Shown here piece by piece: positions 34,745 through 48,014 of a DNA stretch of 64,000 nt. The notes under the pieces are model-generated. The model worked only from the letters and a program-made list of their open reading frames with translations. It was not told the DNA's origin and did no database searches. Within the stretch, counting starts at the first letter, position 1; the number at the start of each line of letters is the position of its first letter. A program made the position numbers and the translations under genes. Origin of the DNA: Crossaster papposus (taxonomy: Eukaryota; Echinodermata; Asteroidea; Velatida; Solasteridae). The DNA is taken from NCBI GenBank assembly GCA_037893245.1, contig JBAIAA010000866.1, positions 186,001-250,000 of the forward strand. The letters are read 5' to 3'.

Positions 34745-35658
34745 TCGCTTGTAGAATATGCGAAGTGTAAACAGAAAATTGAATTTTGAGGCAAAATTAC
34801 CGAAATGCAAATCACAACATAAAAAAGTGTCAGGAGTGGGATTTGAACCCACGCCTACAGAGTAGACTACGACCTGAACGTAGCGCCTTAGACCGCTCGG
34901 CCATTCTGACTCGCTGGTAGAATGTGCGAAGTGTAAACATAAAATTGAATTTTGAGGCAAATTACCGAAATGCAAAACAATGTCAGGAGTGGGATTCGAA
35001 CCCACGCCTACAGAGTAGACTACGACCTGAACGTAGCGCCTTACACCGCTCGGCCATCCTGACTAGCTTGTAGAATGTGCGAAGTGTAAACAGAAAATTA
35101 AATTTTGAGGCAAAATTACCGAAATGCAAATCATAACATAAAAAAAATTCAGGAGTGGGATTCGAACCCACGCCTACAGAGTAGACTACGACCTGAACGT
35201 AGCGCCTTAGACCTCTCGGCCATCCTGACTCGCTTGTAGAATGTGCGAAATGTAAACAGAAAATTGAATTTTGAGGCAAAATTACCGAAATGCAAATCAC
35301 AACATGAAAAAATGTCAGGAGTGAGATTCGAACCCACGCCTACAGAGTAGACTACGACCTGAACCTAGCGCCTTAGACCGCTCGGCCATCCTGACTCGCT
35401 TGTAGAATGTGCGAAGTGTAAACAGAAAATTAAATTTTGAGGCAAAATTACCGAAATGCAAATCATAACATAAAAAAATGTCAGGAGTGGGATTCGAACC
35501 CACGCCTACAGAGTAGACTACGACCTGAACGTAGCGCCTTAGACCGCTCGGCCATCCTGAGTTGCTCGTAAAATGTGCCAAAAAATTGTGCGAAGTGTAA
35601 ACAGAAAATTGAATTTTGTGGCAAAATTTCCGAAATGCAAATAAAAATATAAATAAAA

Positions 35659-35741
35659 TGTCAGGAGTGGGATTCGAACCCACGCCTACAGAGTAGACTA
35701 CGACCTTAACGTAGCGCATTATACCGCTCGGCCATCCTGAC
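35659..35741 (-). tRNA. tRNA-Leu (AAG), second subtype
   Basis: A34, T23 and D-loop A. Paralogue of 38253-38335 (+2594) and, through it, of 39540-39622. Confidence 0.82.
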
Positions 35742-36267
35742 TCGCTTGTAGAATGTGCGAAGTGTAAACATAAAATTGAATTTTGAGGCAAAATTACCGA
35801 AATGCAAATCACAACATAAAAAAATGTCAGGAGTGGGATTTGAACCCACGCCTACAGAGTAGACTACGACCTGAACGTAGCGCCTTAGACCGCTCGCCCA
35901 TCCTGACTCGCTTGTAGAATGTGCGAAGTGTAAACATAAAATTGAATTTTGAGGCAAAATTACCGAAATGCAAATCACAACATAAAAAAATGTCAGGAGT
36001 GGGATTTGAACCCACGCCTACAGAGTAGACTACGACCTAAACGTTAATTAAATACAATTTTGAGGCAACATTTCCGAAATGCAAATCACAACATAAAAAA
36101 TTGTCAGGAGTGGGATTCGAACCCACGCCTACAGAGTAGACTACGACCTGAACGTAGCGCCTTAGACCGCTCGGCCATCCTCACTCGCTTGTAGAATGTG
36201 CGAAGTGTGAACAGAAAATTAAATTTTGAGGCAAAATTACCGAAATGCAAATCATAACATAAAAAAA

Positions 36268-36350
36268 TGTCAGGAGTGGGATTCGAACCCACGCCTACAG
36301 AGTAGACTACGACCTGAACGTAGCGCCTTAGACCGCTCGGCCATCCTGAC
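36268..36350 (-). tRNA. tRNA-Leu (CAG), exact consensus
   Basis: Body identical to the reference; T7 run. Confidence 0.93.
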
Positions 36351-36923
36351 TCGCTTGTAGAATGTGTGAAGTGTAAACAGAAAATTAAATTTTGAGGCAA
36401 AATTACCGAAATGCAAATCATAACATAAAAAAATGTCAGGAGTGGGATTCGAACCCACGCCTACAGAGTAGACTGCGACCTGAACGTAGCGCCTTGGACC
36501 GCTCGGCCATCCTGAGTTGCTCGTAAAATGTGCGAAAATATTGTGCGAAGTGTAAACAGAAAATTAAATTTTGAGGCAAAATTACCGAAATGCAAATAAA
36601 AATGTCAGGAGTGGGATTAGAACCCACGCCTACAGAGTAGACTACGACCTGAACGTAGCGCCTTAGACCGCTCGGCCATTCTGACTCGCTGGTAGAATGT
36701 GCGAAGTGTAAACATAAAATTGAATTTTGAGGCAAATTACCGAAATGCAAAACAATGTCAGGAGTGGGATTCGAACCCACGCCTACATAGTAGACTACGA
36801 CCTGAACGTAGCGCCTTACACCGCTCGGCCATCCTGACTAGCTTGTAGAATGTGCGAAGTGTAAACAGAAAATTAAATTTTTTGAGGCAAAATTACCGAA
36901 ATGCAAATCATAACATAAAAAAA

Positions 36924-37006
36924 TGTCAGGAGTGGGATTCGAACCCACGCCTACAGAGTAGACTACGACCTGAACGTAGCGCCTTAGACCGCTCGGCCAT
37001 CCTGAC
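36924..37006 (-). tRNA. tRNA-Leu (CAG), exact consensus
   Basis: Body identical to the reference; homologue of 34330. Confidence 0.93.
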
Positions 37007-37089
37007 TCGCTTGTAGAATGTGCGAAGTGTAAACAGAAAATTGAATTTTGAGGCAAAATTACCGAAATGCAAATCACAACATAAAAAAA

Positions 37090-37172
37090 TGTCAGGAGTG
37101 GGATTCGAACCCACGCCTACAGAGTAGACTACGACCTGAACGTAGCGCCTTAGACCGCTCGGCCATCCTGAC
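37090..37172 (-). tRNA. tRNA-Leu (CAG), exact consensus
   Basis: Body identical to the reference; homologue of 34496, next to the GAG copy 37256. Confidence 0.93.
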
Positions 37173-37255
37173 TCGCTTGTAGAATGTGCGAAGTGTAAAC
37201 AGAAAATTAAATTTTGAGGCAAAATTACCGAAATGCAAATCATAACATAAAAAAA

Positions 37256-37338
37256 TGTCAGGAGTGGGATTCGAACCCACGCCTACAGAGTAGACTACGA
37301 CCTCAACGTAGCGCCTTAGACCGCTCGGCCATCCTGAC
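37256..37338 (-). tRNA. tRNA-Leu (GAG), otherwise exactly consensus
   Basis: Duplicate of 34662-34744 at 2594 bp; only position 34 differs from consensus. Confidence 0.88.
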
Positions 37339-38252
37339 TCGCTTGTAGAATATGCGAAGTGTAAACAGAAAATTGAATTTTGAGGCAAAATTACCGAAAT
37401 GCAAATCACAACATAAAAAAGTGTCAGGAGTGGGATTTGAACCCACGCCTACAGAGTAGACTACGACCTGAACGTAGCGCCTTAGACCGCTCGGCCATTC
37501 TGACTCGCTGGTAGAATGTGCGAAGTGTAAACATAAAATTGAATTTTGAGGCAAATTACCGAAATGCAAAACAATGTCAGGAGTGGGATTCGAACCCACG
37601 CCTACAGAGTAGACTACGACCTGAACGTAGCGCCTTACACCGCTCGGCCATCCTGACTAGCTTGTAGAATGTGCGAAGTGTAAACAGAAAATTAAATTTT
37701 GAGGCAAAATTACCGAAATGCAAATCATAACATAAAAAAAATTCAGGAGTGGGATTCGAACCCACGCCTACAGAGTAGACTACGACCTGAACGTAGCGCC
37801 TTAGACCTCTCGGCCATCCTGACTCGCTTGTAGAATGTGCGAAATGTAAACAGAAAATTGAATTTTGAGGCAAAATTACCGAAATGCAAATCACAACATG
37901 AAAAAATGTCAGGAGTGAGATTCGAACCCACGCCTACAGAGTAGACTACGACCTGAACCTAGCGCCTTAGACCGCTCGGCCATCCTGACTCGCTTGTAGA
38001 ATGTGCGAAGTGTAAACAGAAAATTAAATTTTGAGGCAAAATTACCGAAATGCAAATCATAACATAAAAAAATGTCAGGAGTGGGATTCGAACCCACGCC
38101 TACAGAGTAGACTACGACCTGAACGTAGCGCCTTAGACCGCTCGGCCATCCTGAGTTGCTCGTAAAATGTGCCAAAAAATTGTGCGAAGTGTAAACAGAA
38201 AATTGAATTTTGTGGCAAAATTTCCGAAATGCAAATAAAAATATAAATAAAA

Positions 38253-38335
38253 TGTCAGGAGTGGGATTCGAACCCACGCCTACAGAGTAGACTACGACCT
38301 TAACGTAGCGCATTATACCGCTCGGCCATCCTGAC
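38253..38335 (-). tRNA. tRNA-Leu (AAG), second subtype
   Basis: A34, T23 and D-loop A. Its 1287-bp-offset twin is 39540-39622. Confidence 0.82.
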
Positions 38336-39539
38336 TCGCTTGTAGAATGTGCGAAGTGTAAACATAAAATTGAATTTTGAGGCAAAATTACCGAAATGCA
38401 AATCACAACATAAAAAAATGTCAGGAGTGGGATTTGAACCCACGCCTACAGAGTAGACTACGACCTGAACGTAGCGCCTTAGACCGCTCGCCCATCCTGA
38501 CTCGCTTGTAGAATGTGCGAAGTGTAAACATAAAATTGAATTTTGAGGCAAAATTACCGAAATGCAAATCACAACATAAAAAAATGTCAGGAGTGGGATT
38601 TGAACCCACGCCTACAGAGTAGACTACGACCTAAACGTTAATTAAATACAATTTTGAGGCAACATTTCCGAAATGCAAATCACAACATAAAAAATTGTCA
38701 GGAGTGGGATTCGAACCCACGCCTACAGAGTAGACTACGACCTGAACGTAGCGCCTTAGACCGCTCGGCCATCCTCACTCGCTTGTAGAATGTGCGAAGT
38801 GTGAACAGAAAATTAAATTTTGAGGCAAAATTACCGAAATGCAAATCATAACATAAAAAAATGTCAGGAGTGGGATTCGAACCCACGCCTACAGAGTAGA
38901 CTACGACCTGAACGTAGCGCCTTGGACCGCTCGGCCATCCTGACTCGCTTGTAAAATGTGCGAAGTGTAAACAGAAAATTGAATTTTGAGGCAAAATTAC
39001 CGAAATGCAAATCACAACATAAAAAAGTGTCAGGAGTGGGATTTGAACCCACGCCTACAGAGTAGACTACGACCTGAACGTAGCGCCTTAGACCGCTCGG
39101 CCATTCTGACTCGCTTGTAAAATGTGCGAAGTGTAAACAGAAAATTGAATTTTGAGGCAAAATTACCGAAATGCAAATCACAACATGAAAAAATGTCAGG
39201 AGTGAGATTCGAACCCACGCCTACAGAGTAGACTACGACCTGAACCTAGCGCCTTAGACCGCTCGGCCATCCTGACTCGCTTGTAGAATGTGCGAAGTGT
39301 AAACAGAAAATTAAATTTTGAGGCAAAATTACCGAAATGCAAATCATAACATAAAAAAATGTCAGGAGTGGGATTCGAACCCACGCCTACAGAGTAGACT
39401 ACGACCTGAACGTAGCGCCTTAGACCGCTCGGCCATCCTGAGTTGCTCGTAAAATGTGCCAAAAAATTGTGCGAAGTGTAAACAGAAAATTGAATTTTGT
39501 GGCAAAATTTCCGAAATGCAAATAAAAATATAAATAAAA

Positions 39540-39622
39540 TGTCAGGAGTGGGATTCGAACCCACGCCTACAGAGTAGACTACGACCTTAACGTAGCGCAT
39601 TATACCGCTCGGCCATCCTGAC
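39540..39622 (-). tRNA. tRNA-Leu (AAG), second subtype
   Basis: A34, T23 and D-loop A. Twin of 38253-38335. Confidence 0.82.
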
Positions 39623-41094
39623 TCGCTTGTAGAATGTGCGAAGTGTAAACATAAAATTGAATTTTGAGGCAAAATTACCGAAATGCAAATCACAACATAA
39701 AAAAATGTCAGGAGTGGGATTTGAACCCACGCCTACAGAGTAGACTACGACCTGAACGTAGCGCCTTAGACCGCTCGCCCATCCTGACTCGCTTGTAGAA
39801 TGTGCGAAGTGTAAACATAAAATTGAATTTTGAGGCAAAATTACCGAAATGCAAATCACAACATAAAAAAATGTCAGGAGTGGGATTTGAACCCACGCCT
39901 ACAGAGTAGACTACGACCTAAACGTTAATTAAATACAATTTTGAGGCAACATTTCCGAAATGCAAATCACAACATAAAAAATTGTCAGGAGTGGGATTCG
40001 AACCCACGCCTACAGAGTAGACTACGACCTGAACGTAGCGCCTTAGACCGCTCGGCCATCCTCACTCGCTTGTAGAATGTGCGAAGTGTGAACAGAAAAT
40101 TAAATTTTGAGGCAAAATTACCGAAATGCAAATCATAACATAAAAAAATGTCAGGAGTGGGATTCGAACCCACGCCTACAGAGAAGACTACGACCTGAAC
40201 GTAGCGCCTTGGACCGCTCGGCCATCCTGACTCGCTTGTAAAATGTGCGAAGTGTAAACAGAAAATTGAATTTTGAGGCAAAATTACCGAAATGCAAATC
40301 ACAACATAAAAAAATGTCAGGAGTGGGATTCGAACCCACGCCTACAGAGTAGACTACGACCTGAACGTAGCGCCTTGGACCGCTCGGCCATCCTGACTCG
40401 CTTGTAGAATATGCGAAGTGTAAACAGAAAATTTAATTTTGAGGCAAAATTACCGAAATGCAAATCACAACATAAACAAATGTCAGGAGTGGGATTTGAA
40501 CGCACGCCTACAGAGTACACTACGACCTAAACGTTAATTAAATTAAATTTTGAGGCAACATTTCCGAAATGCAAATCACAACATAAAAAAATGTCAGGAG
40601 TGGGATTCGAACCCACGCCTACAGAGTAGACTACGACCTGAACGTATCGCCTTAGACCGCTCGGCCATCCTGACTCGCTTGTAGAATGTGCGAAGTGTAA
40701 ACAGAAAATTAAATTTTGAGGCAAAATTACCGAAATGAAAATCATAACATAAAAAAATGTCAGGAGTGGGATTCGAACCCACGCCTACAGAGTAGACTGC
40801 GACCTGAACGTAGCGCCTTGGACCGCTCGGCCATCCTGAGTTGCTCGTAAAATGTGCGAAAATATTGTGCGAAGTGTAAACAGAAAATTAAATTTTGAGG
40901 CAAAATTACCGAAATGCAAATAAAAATGTCAGGAGTGGGATTAGAACCCACGCCTACAGAGTAGACTACGACCTGAACGTAGCGCCTTAGACCGCTCGGC
41001 CATTCTGACTAGCTTGTAGAATGTGCGAAGTGTAAACAGAAAATTAAATTTTTTGAGGCAAAATTACCGAAATGCAAATCATAACATAAAAAAA

Positions 41095-41177
41095 TGTCAG
41101 GAGTGGGATTCGAACCCACGCCTACAGAGTAGACTACGACCTGAACGTAGCGCCTTAGACCGCTCGGCCATCCTGAC
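41095..41177 (-). tRNA. tRNA-Leu (CAG), exact consensus
   Basis: Body identical to the reference; T7 run. Confidence 0.93.
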
Positions 41178-41260
41178 TCGCTTGTAGAAAGTGCGAAGTG
41201 TAAACAGAAAATTGAATTTTGAGGCAAAATTACCGAAATGCAAATCACAACATAAAAAAA

Positions 41261-41343
41261 TGTCAGGAGTGGGATTCGAACCCACGCCTACAGAGTAGAC
41301 TACGACCTGAACGTAGCGCCTTAGACCGCTCGGCCATCCTGAC
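41261..41343 (-). tRNA. tRNA-Leu (CAG), exact consensus
   Basis: Body identical to the reference; one 166-bp period from 41095. Confidence 0.93.
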
Positions 41344-41593
41344 TCGCTTGTAGAATGTGCGAAGTGTAAACAGAAAATTAAATTTTGAGGCAAAATTACC
41401 GAAATGCAAATCATAACATAAAAAAATGTCAGGAGTGGGATTCGAACCCACGCCTACAGAGTAGACTACGACCTGAACGTAGCGCCTTAGACCGCTCGGC
41501 CATTCTTAACTTGCTTGTAGAATGTGCGAAGTGTAAACAGAAAATTGAATTTTGAGGCAAAATTACCGAAATGCAAATCACAACATAAAAAAA

Positions 41594-41676
41594 TGTCAGG
41601 AGTGGGATTCGAATCCACGCCTACAGAGTGGACTACGACCTCAACGTAGCGCCTTGGACCGCTCGGCCATCCTGAC
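41594..41676 (-). tRNA. tRNA-Leu-like (GAG)
   Basis: Main GAG subfamily with G53 to A. The neighbour at higher coordinates is an ordinary CAG copy at 41760 with the T-loop variant. Confidence 0.72.
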
Positions 41677-43620
41677 TCGCTTGTAGAATATGCGAAGTGT
41701 AAACAGAAAATTGAATTTTGAGGCAAAATTACCGAAATGCAAATCACAACATAAAAAAATGTCAGGAGTGGGATTTGAACCCACGCCTACAGAGTAGACT
41801 ACGACCTGAACGTAGCGCCTTAGACCGCTCGGCCATTCTGACTCGCTGGTAGAATGTGCGAAGTGTAAACATAAAATTGAATTTTGAGGCAAATTACCGA
41901 AATGCAAAACAATGTCAGGAGTGGGATTCGAACCCACGCCTACAGAGTAGACTACGACCTGAACGTAGCGCCTTAGACCTCTCGGCCATCCTGACTCGCT
42001 TGTAGAATGTGCGAAATGTAAACAGAAAATTGAATTTTGAGGCAAAATTACCGAAATGCAAATCACAACATGAAAAGATGTCAGGAGTGAGATTCGAACC
42101 CACGCCTACAGAGTAGACTACGACCTGAACGTAGCGCCTTAGACCGCTCGCCCATCCTGACTCGCTTGTAGAATGTGCGAAGTGTAAACATAAAATTGAA
42201 TTTTGAGGCAAAATTACCGAAATGCAAATCACAACATAAAAAAATGTCAGGAGTGGGATTTGAACCCACGCCTACAGAGTAGACTACGACCTAAACGTTA
42301 ATTAAATACAATTTTGAGGCAACATTTCCGAAATGCAAATCACAACATAAAAAATTGTCAGGAGTGGGATTCGAACCCACGCCTACAGAGTAGACTACGA
42401 CCTGAACGTAGCGCCTTAGACCGCTCGGCCATCCTCACTCGCTTGTAGAATGTGCGAAGTGTGAACAGAAAATTAAATTTTGAGGCAAAATTACCGAAAT
42501 GCAAATCATAACATAAAAAAATGTCAGGAGTGGGATTCGAACCCACGCCTACAGAGTAGACTACGACCTGAACGTAGCGCCTTGGACCGCTCGGCCATCC
42601 TGACTCGCTTGTAAAATGTGCGAAGTGTAAACAGAAAATTGAATTTTGAGGCAAAATTACCGAAATGCAAATCACAACATAAAAAAATGTCAGGAGTGGG
42701 ATTCGAACCCACGCCTACAGAGTAGACTACGACCTGAACGTAGCGCCTTGGACCGCTCGGCCATCCTGACTCGCTTGTAGAATATGCGAAGTGTAAACAG
42801 AAAATTTAATTTTGAGGCAAAATTACCGAAATGCAAATCACAACATAAACAAATGTCAGGAGTGGGATTTGAACGCACGCCTACAGAGTACACTACGACC
42901 TAAACGTTAATTAAATTAAATTTTGAGGCAACATTTCCGAAATGCAAATCACAACATAAAAAAATGTCAGGAGTGGAATTCGAACCCACGCCTACAGATT
43001 AGACTACGACCTGAACGTATCGCCTTAGACCGCTCGGCCATCCTGACTCGCTTGTAGAATGTGCGAAGTGTAAACAGAAAATTAAATTTTGAGGCAAAAT
43101 TACCGAAATGCAAATCATAACATAAAAAAAGGTCAGGAGTGGGATTCGAACCCACGCCTACAGAGTAGACTGCGACCTGAACGTAGCGCCTTGGACCGCT
43201 CGGCCATCCTGAGTTGCTCGTAAAATGTGCGAAAATTTTGTGCGAAGTGTAAACAGAAAATTAAATTTTGAGGCAAAATTACCGAAATGCAAATAAAAAT
43301 GTCAGGAGTGGGATTAGAACCCACGCCTACAGAGTAGACTACGACCTGAACGTAGCGCCTTAGACCGCTCGGCCATTCTGACTCGCTGGTAGAATGTGCG
43401 AAGTGTAAACATAAAATTGAATTTTGAGGCAAATTACCGAAATGCAAAACAATGTCAGGAGTGGGATTCGAACCCACGCCTACATAGTAGACTACGACCT
43501 GAACGTAGCGCCTTACACCGCTCGGCCATCCTGACTAGCTTGTAGAATGTGCGAAGTGTAAACAGAAAATTAAATTTTTTGAGGCAAAATTACCGAAATG
43601 CAAATCATAACATAAAAAAA

Positions 43621-43703
43621 TGTCAGGAGTGGGATTCGAACCCACGCCTACAGAGTAGACTACGACCTGAACGTAGCGCCTTAGACCGCTCGGCCATCCT
43701 GAC
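43621..43703 (-). tRNA. tRNA-Leu (CAG), exact consensus
   Basis: Body identical to the reference; first of a run of three exact copies. Homologues 47517 and 50042. Confidence 0.93.
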
Positions 43704-43786
43704 TCGCTTGTAGAATGTGCGAAGTGTAAACAGAAAATTGAATTTTGAGGCAAAATTACCGAAATGCAAATCACAACATAAAAAAA

Positions 43787-43869
43787 TGTCAGGAGTGGGA
43801 TTCGAACCCACGCCTACAGAGTAGACTACGACCTGAACGTAGCGCCTTAGACCGCTCGGCCATCCTGAC
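43787..43869 (-). tRNA. tRNA-Leu (CAG), exact consensus
   Basis: Body identical to the reference; homologues 47683 and 50208. Confidence 0.93.
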
Positions 43870-43952
43870 TCGCTTGTAGAATGTGCGAAGTGTAAACAGA
43901 AAATTAAATTTTGAGGCAAAATTACCGAAATGCAAATCATAACATAAAAAAA

Positions 43953-44035
43953 TGTCAGGAGTGGGATTCGAACCCACGCCTACAGAGTAGACTACGACCT
44001 GAACGTAGCGCCTTAGACCGCTCGGCCATCCTGAC
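43953..44035 (-). tRNA. tRNA-Leu (CAG), exact consensus
   Basis: Body identical to the reference; homologues 47849 and 50374. Confidence 0.93.
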
Positions 44036-44118
44036 TCGCTTGTAGAATGTGCGAAGTGTAAACAGAAAATTGAATTTTGAGGCAAAATTACCGAAATGCA
44101 AATCACAACATAAAAAAA

Positions 44119-44201
44119 TGTCAGGAGTGGGATTCGAATCCACGCCTACAGAGTGGACTACGACCTCAACGTAGCGCCTTGGACCGCTCGGCCATCCTGA
44201 C
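44119..44201 (-). tRNA. tRNA-Leu-like (GAG)
   Basis: Main GAG subfamily; homologous positions in the higher-order repeat are 48015 and 50540. Confidence 0.72.
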
Positions 44202-44935
44202 TCGCTTGTAGAATATGCGAAGTGTAAACAGAAAATTGAATTTTGAGGCAAAATTACCGAAATGCAAATCACAACATAAAAAAATGTCAGGAGTGGGATT
44301 TGAACCCACGCCTACAGAGTAGACTACGACCTGAACGTAGCGCCTTAGACCGCTCGGCCATTCTGACTCGCTGGTAGAATGTGCGAAGTGTAAACATAAA
44401 ATTAAATTTTGAGGCAAATTACCGAAATGCAAAACAATGTCAGGAGTGGGATTCGAACCCACGCCTACAGAGTAGACTACGACCTGAACGTAGCGCCTTA
44501 CACCGCTCGGCCATCCTGACTAGCTTGTAGAATGTGCGAAGTGTAAACAGAAAATTAAATTTTGAGGCAAAATTACCGAAATGCAAATCATAACATAAAA
44601 AAATTTCAGGAGTGGGATTCGAACCCACGCCTACAGAGTAGACTACGACCTGAACGTAGCGCCTTAGACCTCTCGGCCATCCTGACTCGCTTGTAGAATG
44701 TGCGAAATGTAAACAGAAAATTGAATTTTGAGGCAAAATTACCGAAATGCAAATCACAACATGAAAAAATGTCAGGAGTGAGATTCGAACCCACGCCTAC
44801 AGAGTAGACTACGACCTGAACCTAGCGCCTTAGACCGCTCGGCCATCCTGACTCGCTTGTAGAATGTGCGAAGTGTAAACAGAAAATTAAATTTTGAGGC
44901 AAAATTACCGAAATGCAAATCATAACATAAAAAAA

Positions 44936-45018
44936 TGTCAGGAGTGGGATTCGAACCCACGCCTACAGAGTAGACTACGACCTGAACGTAGCGCCTTAGA
45001 CCGCTCGGCCATCCTGAC
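44936..45018 (-). tRNA. tRNA-Leu (CAG), exact consensus
   Basis: Body identical to the reference; homologues 48832 and 51357. Confidence 0.93.
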
Positions 45019-45101
45019 TCGCTTGTAAAATGTGCGAAGTGTAAACAGAAAATTGAATTTTGAGGCAAAATTACCGAAATGCAAATCACAACATAAAAAA
45101 A

Positions 45102-45184
45102 TGTCAGGAGTGGGATTTGAATCCACGCCTACAGAGTGGACTACGACCTCAACGTAGCGCCTTGGACCGCTCGGCCATCCTGAC
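45102..45184 (-). tRNA. tRNA-Leu-like (GAG), two B-box changes
   Basis: GAG with G53 to A and a second B-box change in the T loop (plus strand tttgaatcc), so transcription is doubtful. Same type at 48998, 51523 and 57888. Confidence 0.68.
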
Positions 45185-47516
45185 TCGCTTGTAGAATATG
45201 CGAAGTGTAAACAGAAAATTGAATTTTGAGGCAAAATTACCGAAATGCAAATCACAACATAAAAAAATGTCAGGAGTGGGATTTGAACCCACGCCTACAG
45301 AGTACACTACGACCTAAACGTTAATTAAATTAAATTTTGAGGCAACATTTCCGAAATGCAAATCACAACATAAAAAAATTTCAGGAGTGGGATTCGAACC
45401 CACGCCTACAGAGTACACTACGACCTAAACGTTAATTAAATTAAATTTTGAGGCAACATTTCCGAAATGCAAATCACAACATAAAAAAATGTCAGGAGTG
45501 GGATTCGAACCCACGCCTACAGATTAGACTACGACCTGAACGTATCGCCTTAGACCGCTCGGCCATCCTGACTCGCTTGTAGAATGTGCGAAGTGTAAAC
45601 AGAAAATTGAATTTTGAGGCAAAATTACCGAAATGAAAATCATAACATAAAAAAATGTCAGGAGTGGGATTTGAACCCACGCCTACAGAGTAGACTACGA
45701 CCTGAACGTAGCGCCTTAGACCGCTCGGCCATTCTGACTCGCTGGTAGAATGTGCGAAGTGTAAACATAAAATTGAATTTTGAGGCAAATTACCGAAATG
45801 CAAAACAATGTCAGGAGTGGGATTCGAACCCACGCCTACAGAGTAGACTACGACCTGAACGTAGCGCCTTAGACCTCTCGGCCATCCTGACTCGCTTGTA
45901 GAATGTGCGAAATGTAAACAGAAAATTGAATTTTGAGGCAAAATTACCGAAATGCAAATCACAACATGAAAAAATGTCAGGAGTGAGATTCGAACCCACG
46001 CCTACAGAGTAGACTACGACCTGAACGTAGCGCCTTAGACCGCTCGCCCATCCTGACTCGCTTGTAGAATGTGCGAAGTGTAAACATAAAATTGAATTTT
46101 GAGGCAAAATTACCGAAATGCAAATCACAACATAAAAAAATGTCAGGAGTGGGATTTGAACCCACGCCTACAGAGTAGACTACGACCTAAACGTTAATTA
46201 AATACAATTTTGAGGCAACATTTCCGAAATGCAAATCACAACATAAAAAATTGTCAGGAGTGGGATTCGAACCCACGCCTACAGAGTAGACTACGACCTG
46301 AACGTAGCGCCTTAGACCGCTCGGCCATCCTCACTCGCTTGTAGAATGTGCGAAGTGTGAACAGAAAATTAAATTTTGAGGCAAAATTACCGAAATGCAA
46401 ATCATAACATAAAAAAATGTCAGGAGTGGGATTCGAACCCACGCCTACAGAGTAGACTACGACCTGAACGTAGCGCCTTGGACCGCTCGGCCATCCTGAC
46501 TCGCTTGTAAAATGTGCGAAGTGTAAACAGAAAATTGAATTTTGAGGCAAAATTACCGAAATGCAAATCACAACATAAAAAAATGTCAGGAGTGGGATTC
46601 GAACCCACGCCTACAGAGTAGACTACGACCTGAACGTAGCGCCTTGGACCGCTCGGCCATCCTGACTCGCTTGTAGAATATGCGAAGTGTAAACAGAAAA
46701 TTTAATTTTGAGGCAAAATTACCGAAATGCAAATCACAACATAAACAAATGTCAGGAGTGGGATTTGAACGCACGCCTACAGAGTACACTACGACCTAAA
46801 CGTTAATTAAATTAAATTTTGAGGCAACATTTCCGAAATGCAAATCACAACATAAAAAAATGTCAGGAGTGGAATTCGAACCCACGCCTACAGATTAGAC
46901 TACGACCTGAACGTATCGCCTTAGACCGCTCGGCCATCCTGACTCGCTTGTAGAATGTGCGAAGTGTAAACAGAAAATTAAATTTTGAGGCAAAATTACC
47001 GAAATGCAAATCATAACATAAAAAAAGGTCAGGAGTGGGATTCGAACCCACGCCTACAGAGTAGACTGCGACCTGAACGTAGCGCCTTGGACCGCTCGGC
47101 CATCCTGAGTTGCTCGTAAAATGTGCGAAAATATTGTGCGAAGTGTAAACAGAAAATTAAATTTTGAGGCAAAATTACCGAAATGCAAATAAAAATGTCA
47201 GGAGTGGGATTAGAACCCACGCCTACAGAGTAGACTACGACCTGAACGTAGCGCCTTAGACCGCTCGGCCATTCTGACTCGCTGGTAGAATGTGCGAAGT
47301 GTAAACATAAAATTGAATTTTGAGGCAAATTACCGAAATGCAAAACAATGTCAGGAGTGGGATTCGAACCCACGCCTACATAGTAGACTACGACCTGAAC
47401 GTAGCGCCTTACACCGCTCGGCCATCCTGACTAGCTTGTAGAATGTGCGAAGTGTAAACAGAAAATTAAATTTTTTGAGGCAAAATTACCGAAATGCAAA
47501 TCATAACATAAAAAAA

Positions 47517-47599
47517 TGTCAGGAGTGGGATTCGAACCCACGCCTACAGAGTAGACTACGACCTGAACGTAGCGCCTTAGACCGCTCGGCCATCCTGAC
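47517..47599 (-). tRNA. tRNA-Leu (CAG), exact consensus
   Basis: Body identical to the reference; second higher-order copy of 43621. Confidence 0.93.
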
Positions 47600-47682
47600 T
47601 CGCTTGTAGAATGTGCGAAGTGTAAACAGAAAATTGAATTTTGAGGCAAAATTACCGAAATGCAAATCACAACATAAAAAAA

Positions 47683-47765
47683 TGTCAGGAGTGGGATTCG
47701 AACCCACGCCTACAGAGTAGACTACGACCTGAACGTAGCGCCTTAGACCGCTCGGCCATCCTGAC
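47683..47765 (-). tRNA. tRNA-Leu (CAG), exact consensus
   Basis: Body identical to the reference; second higher-order copy of 43787. Confidence 0.93.
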
Positions 47766-47848
47766 TCGCTTGTAGAATGTGCGAAGTGTAAACAGAAAAT
47801 TAAATTTTGAGGCAAAATTACCGAAATGCAAATCATAACATAAAAAAA

Positions 47849-47931
47849 TGTCAGGAGTGGGATTCGAACCCACGCCTACAGAGTAGACTACGACCTGAAC
47901 GTAGCGCCTTAGACCGCTCGGCCATCCTGAC
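47849..47931 (-). tRNA. tRNA-Leu (CAG), exact consensus
   Basis: Body identical to the reference; second higher-order copy of 43953. Confidence 0.93.
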
Positions 47932-48014
47932 TCGCTTGTAGAATGTGCGAAGTGTAAACAGAAAATTGAATTTTGAGGCAAAATTACCGAAATGCAAATC
48001 ACAACATAAAAAAA

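Larger units (their letters stand above)
33674..41759 (-). repeat. tRNA-Leu tandem array, segment 7
   Basis: Non-consensus CAG copies start at 33674, 33840, 34009, 34162, 34828, 34981, 35147, 35313, 35479, 35825, 36102, 36434, 36603, 36756, 37422, 37575, 37741, 37907, 38073, 38419, 38696, 38862, 39028, 39194, 39360, 39706, 39983, 40149, 40315, 40592, 40758, 40927 and 41427. Truncated copies start at 35991, 38585, 39872 and 40481. Units from 33841 recur at +2594 (36435 onward), and 37908 to about 38944 recur at +1287. Copy 41427 has one extra base near its 5' end and disturbed acceptor pairing. Confidence 0.93.
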
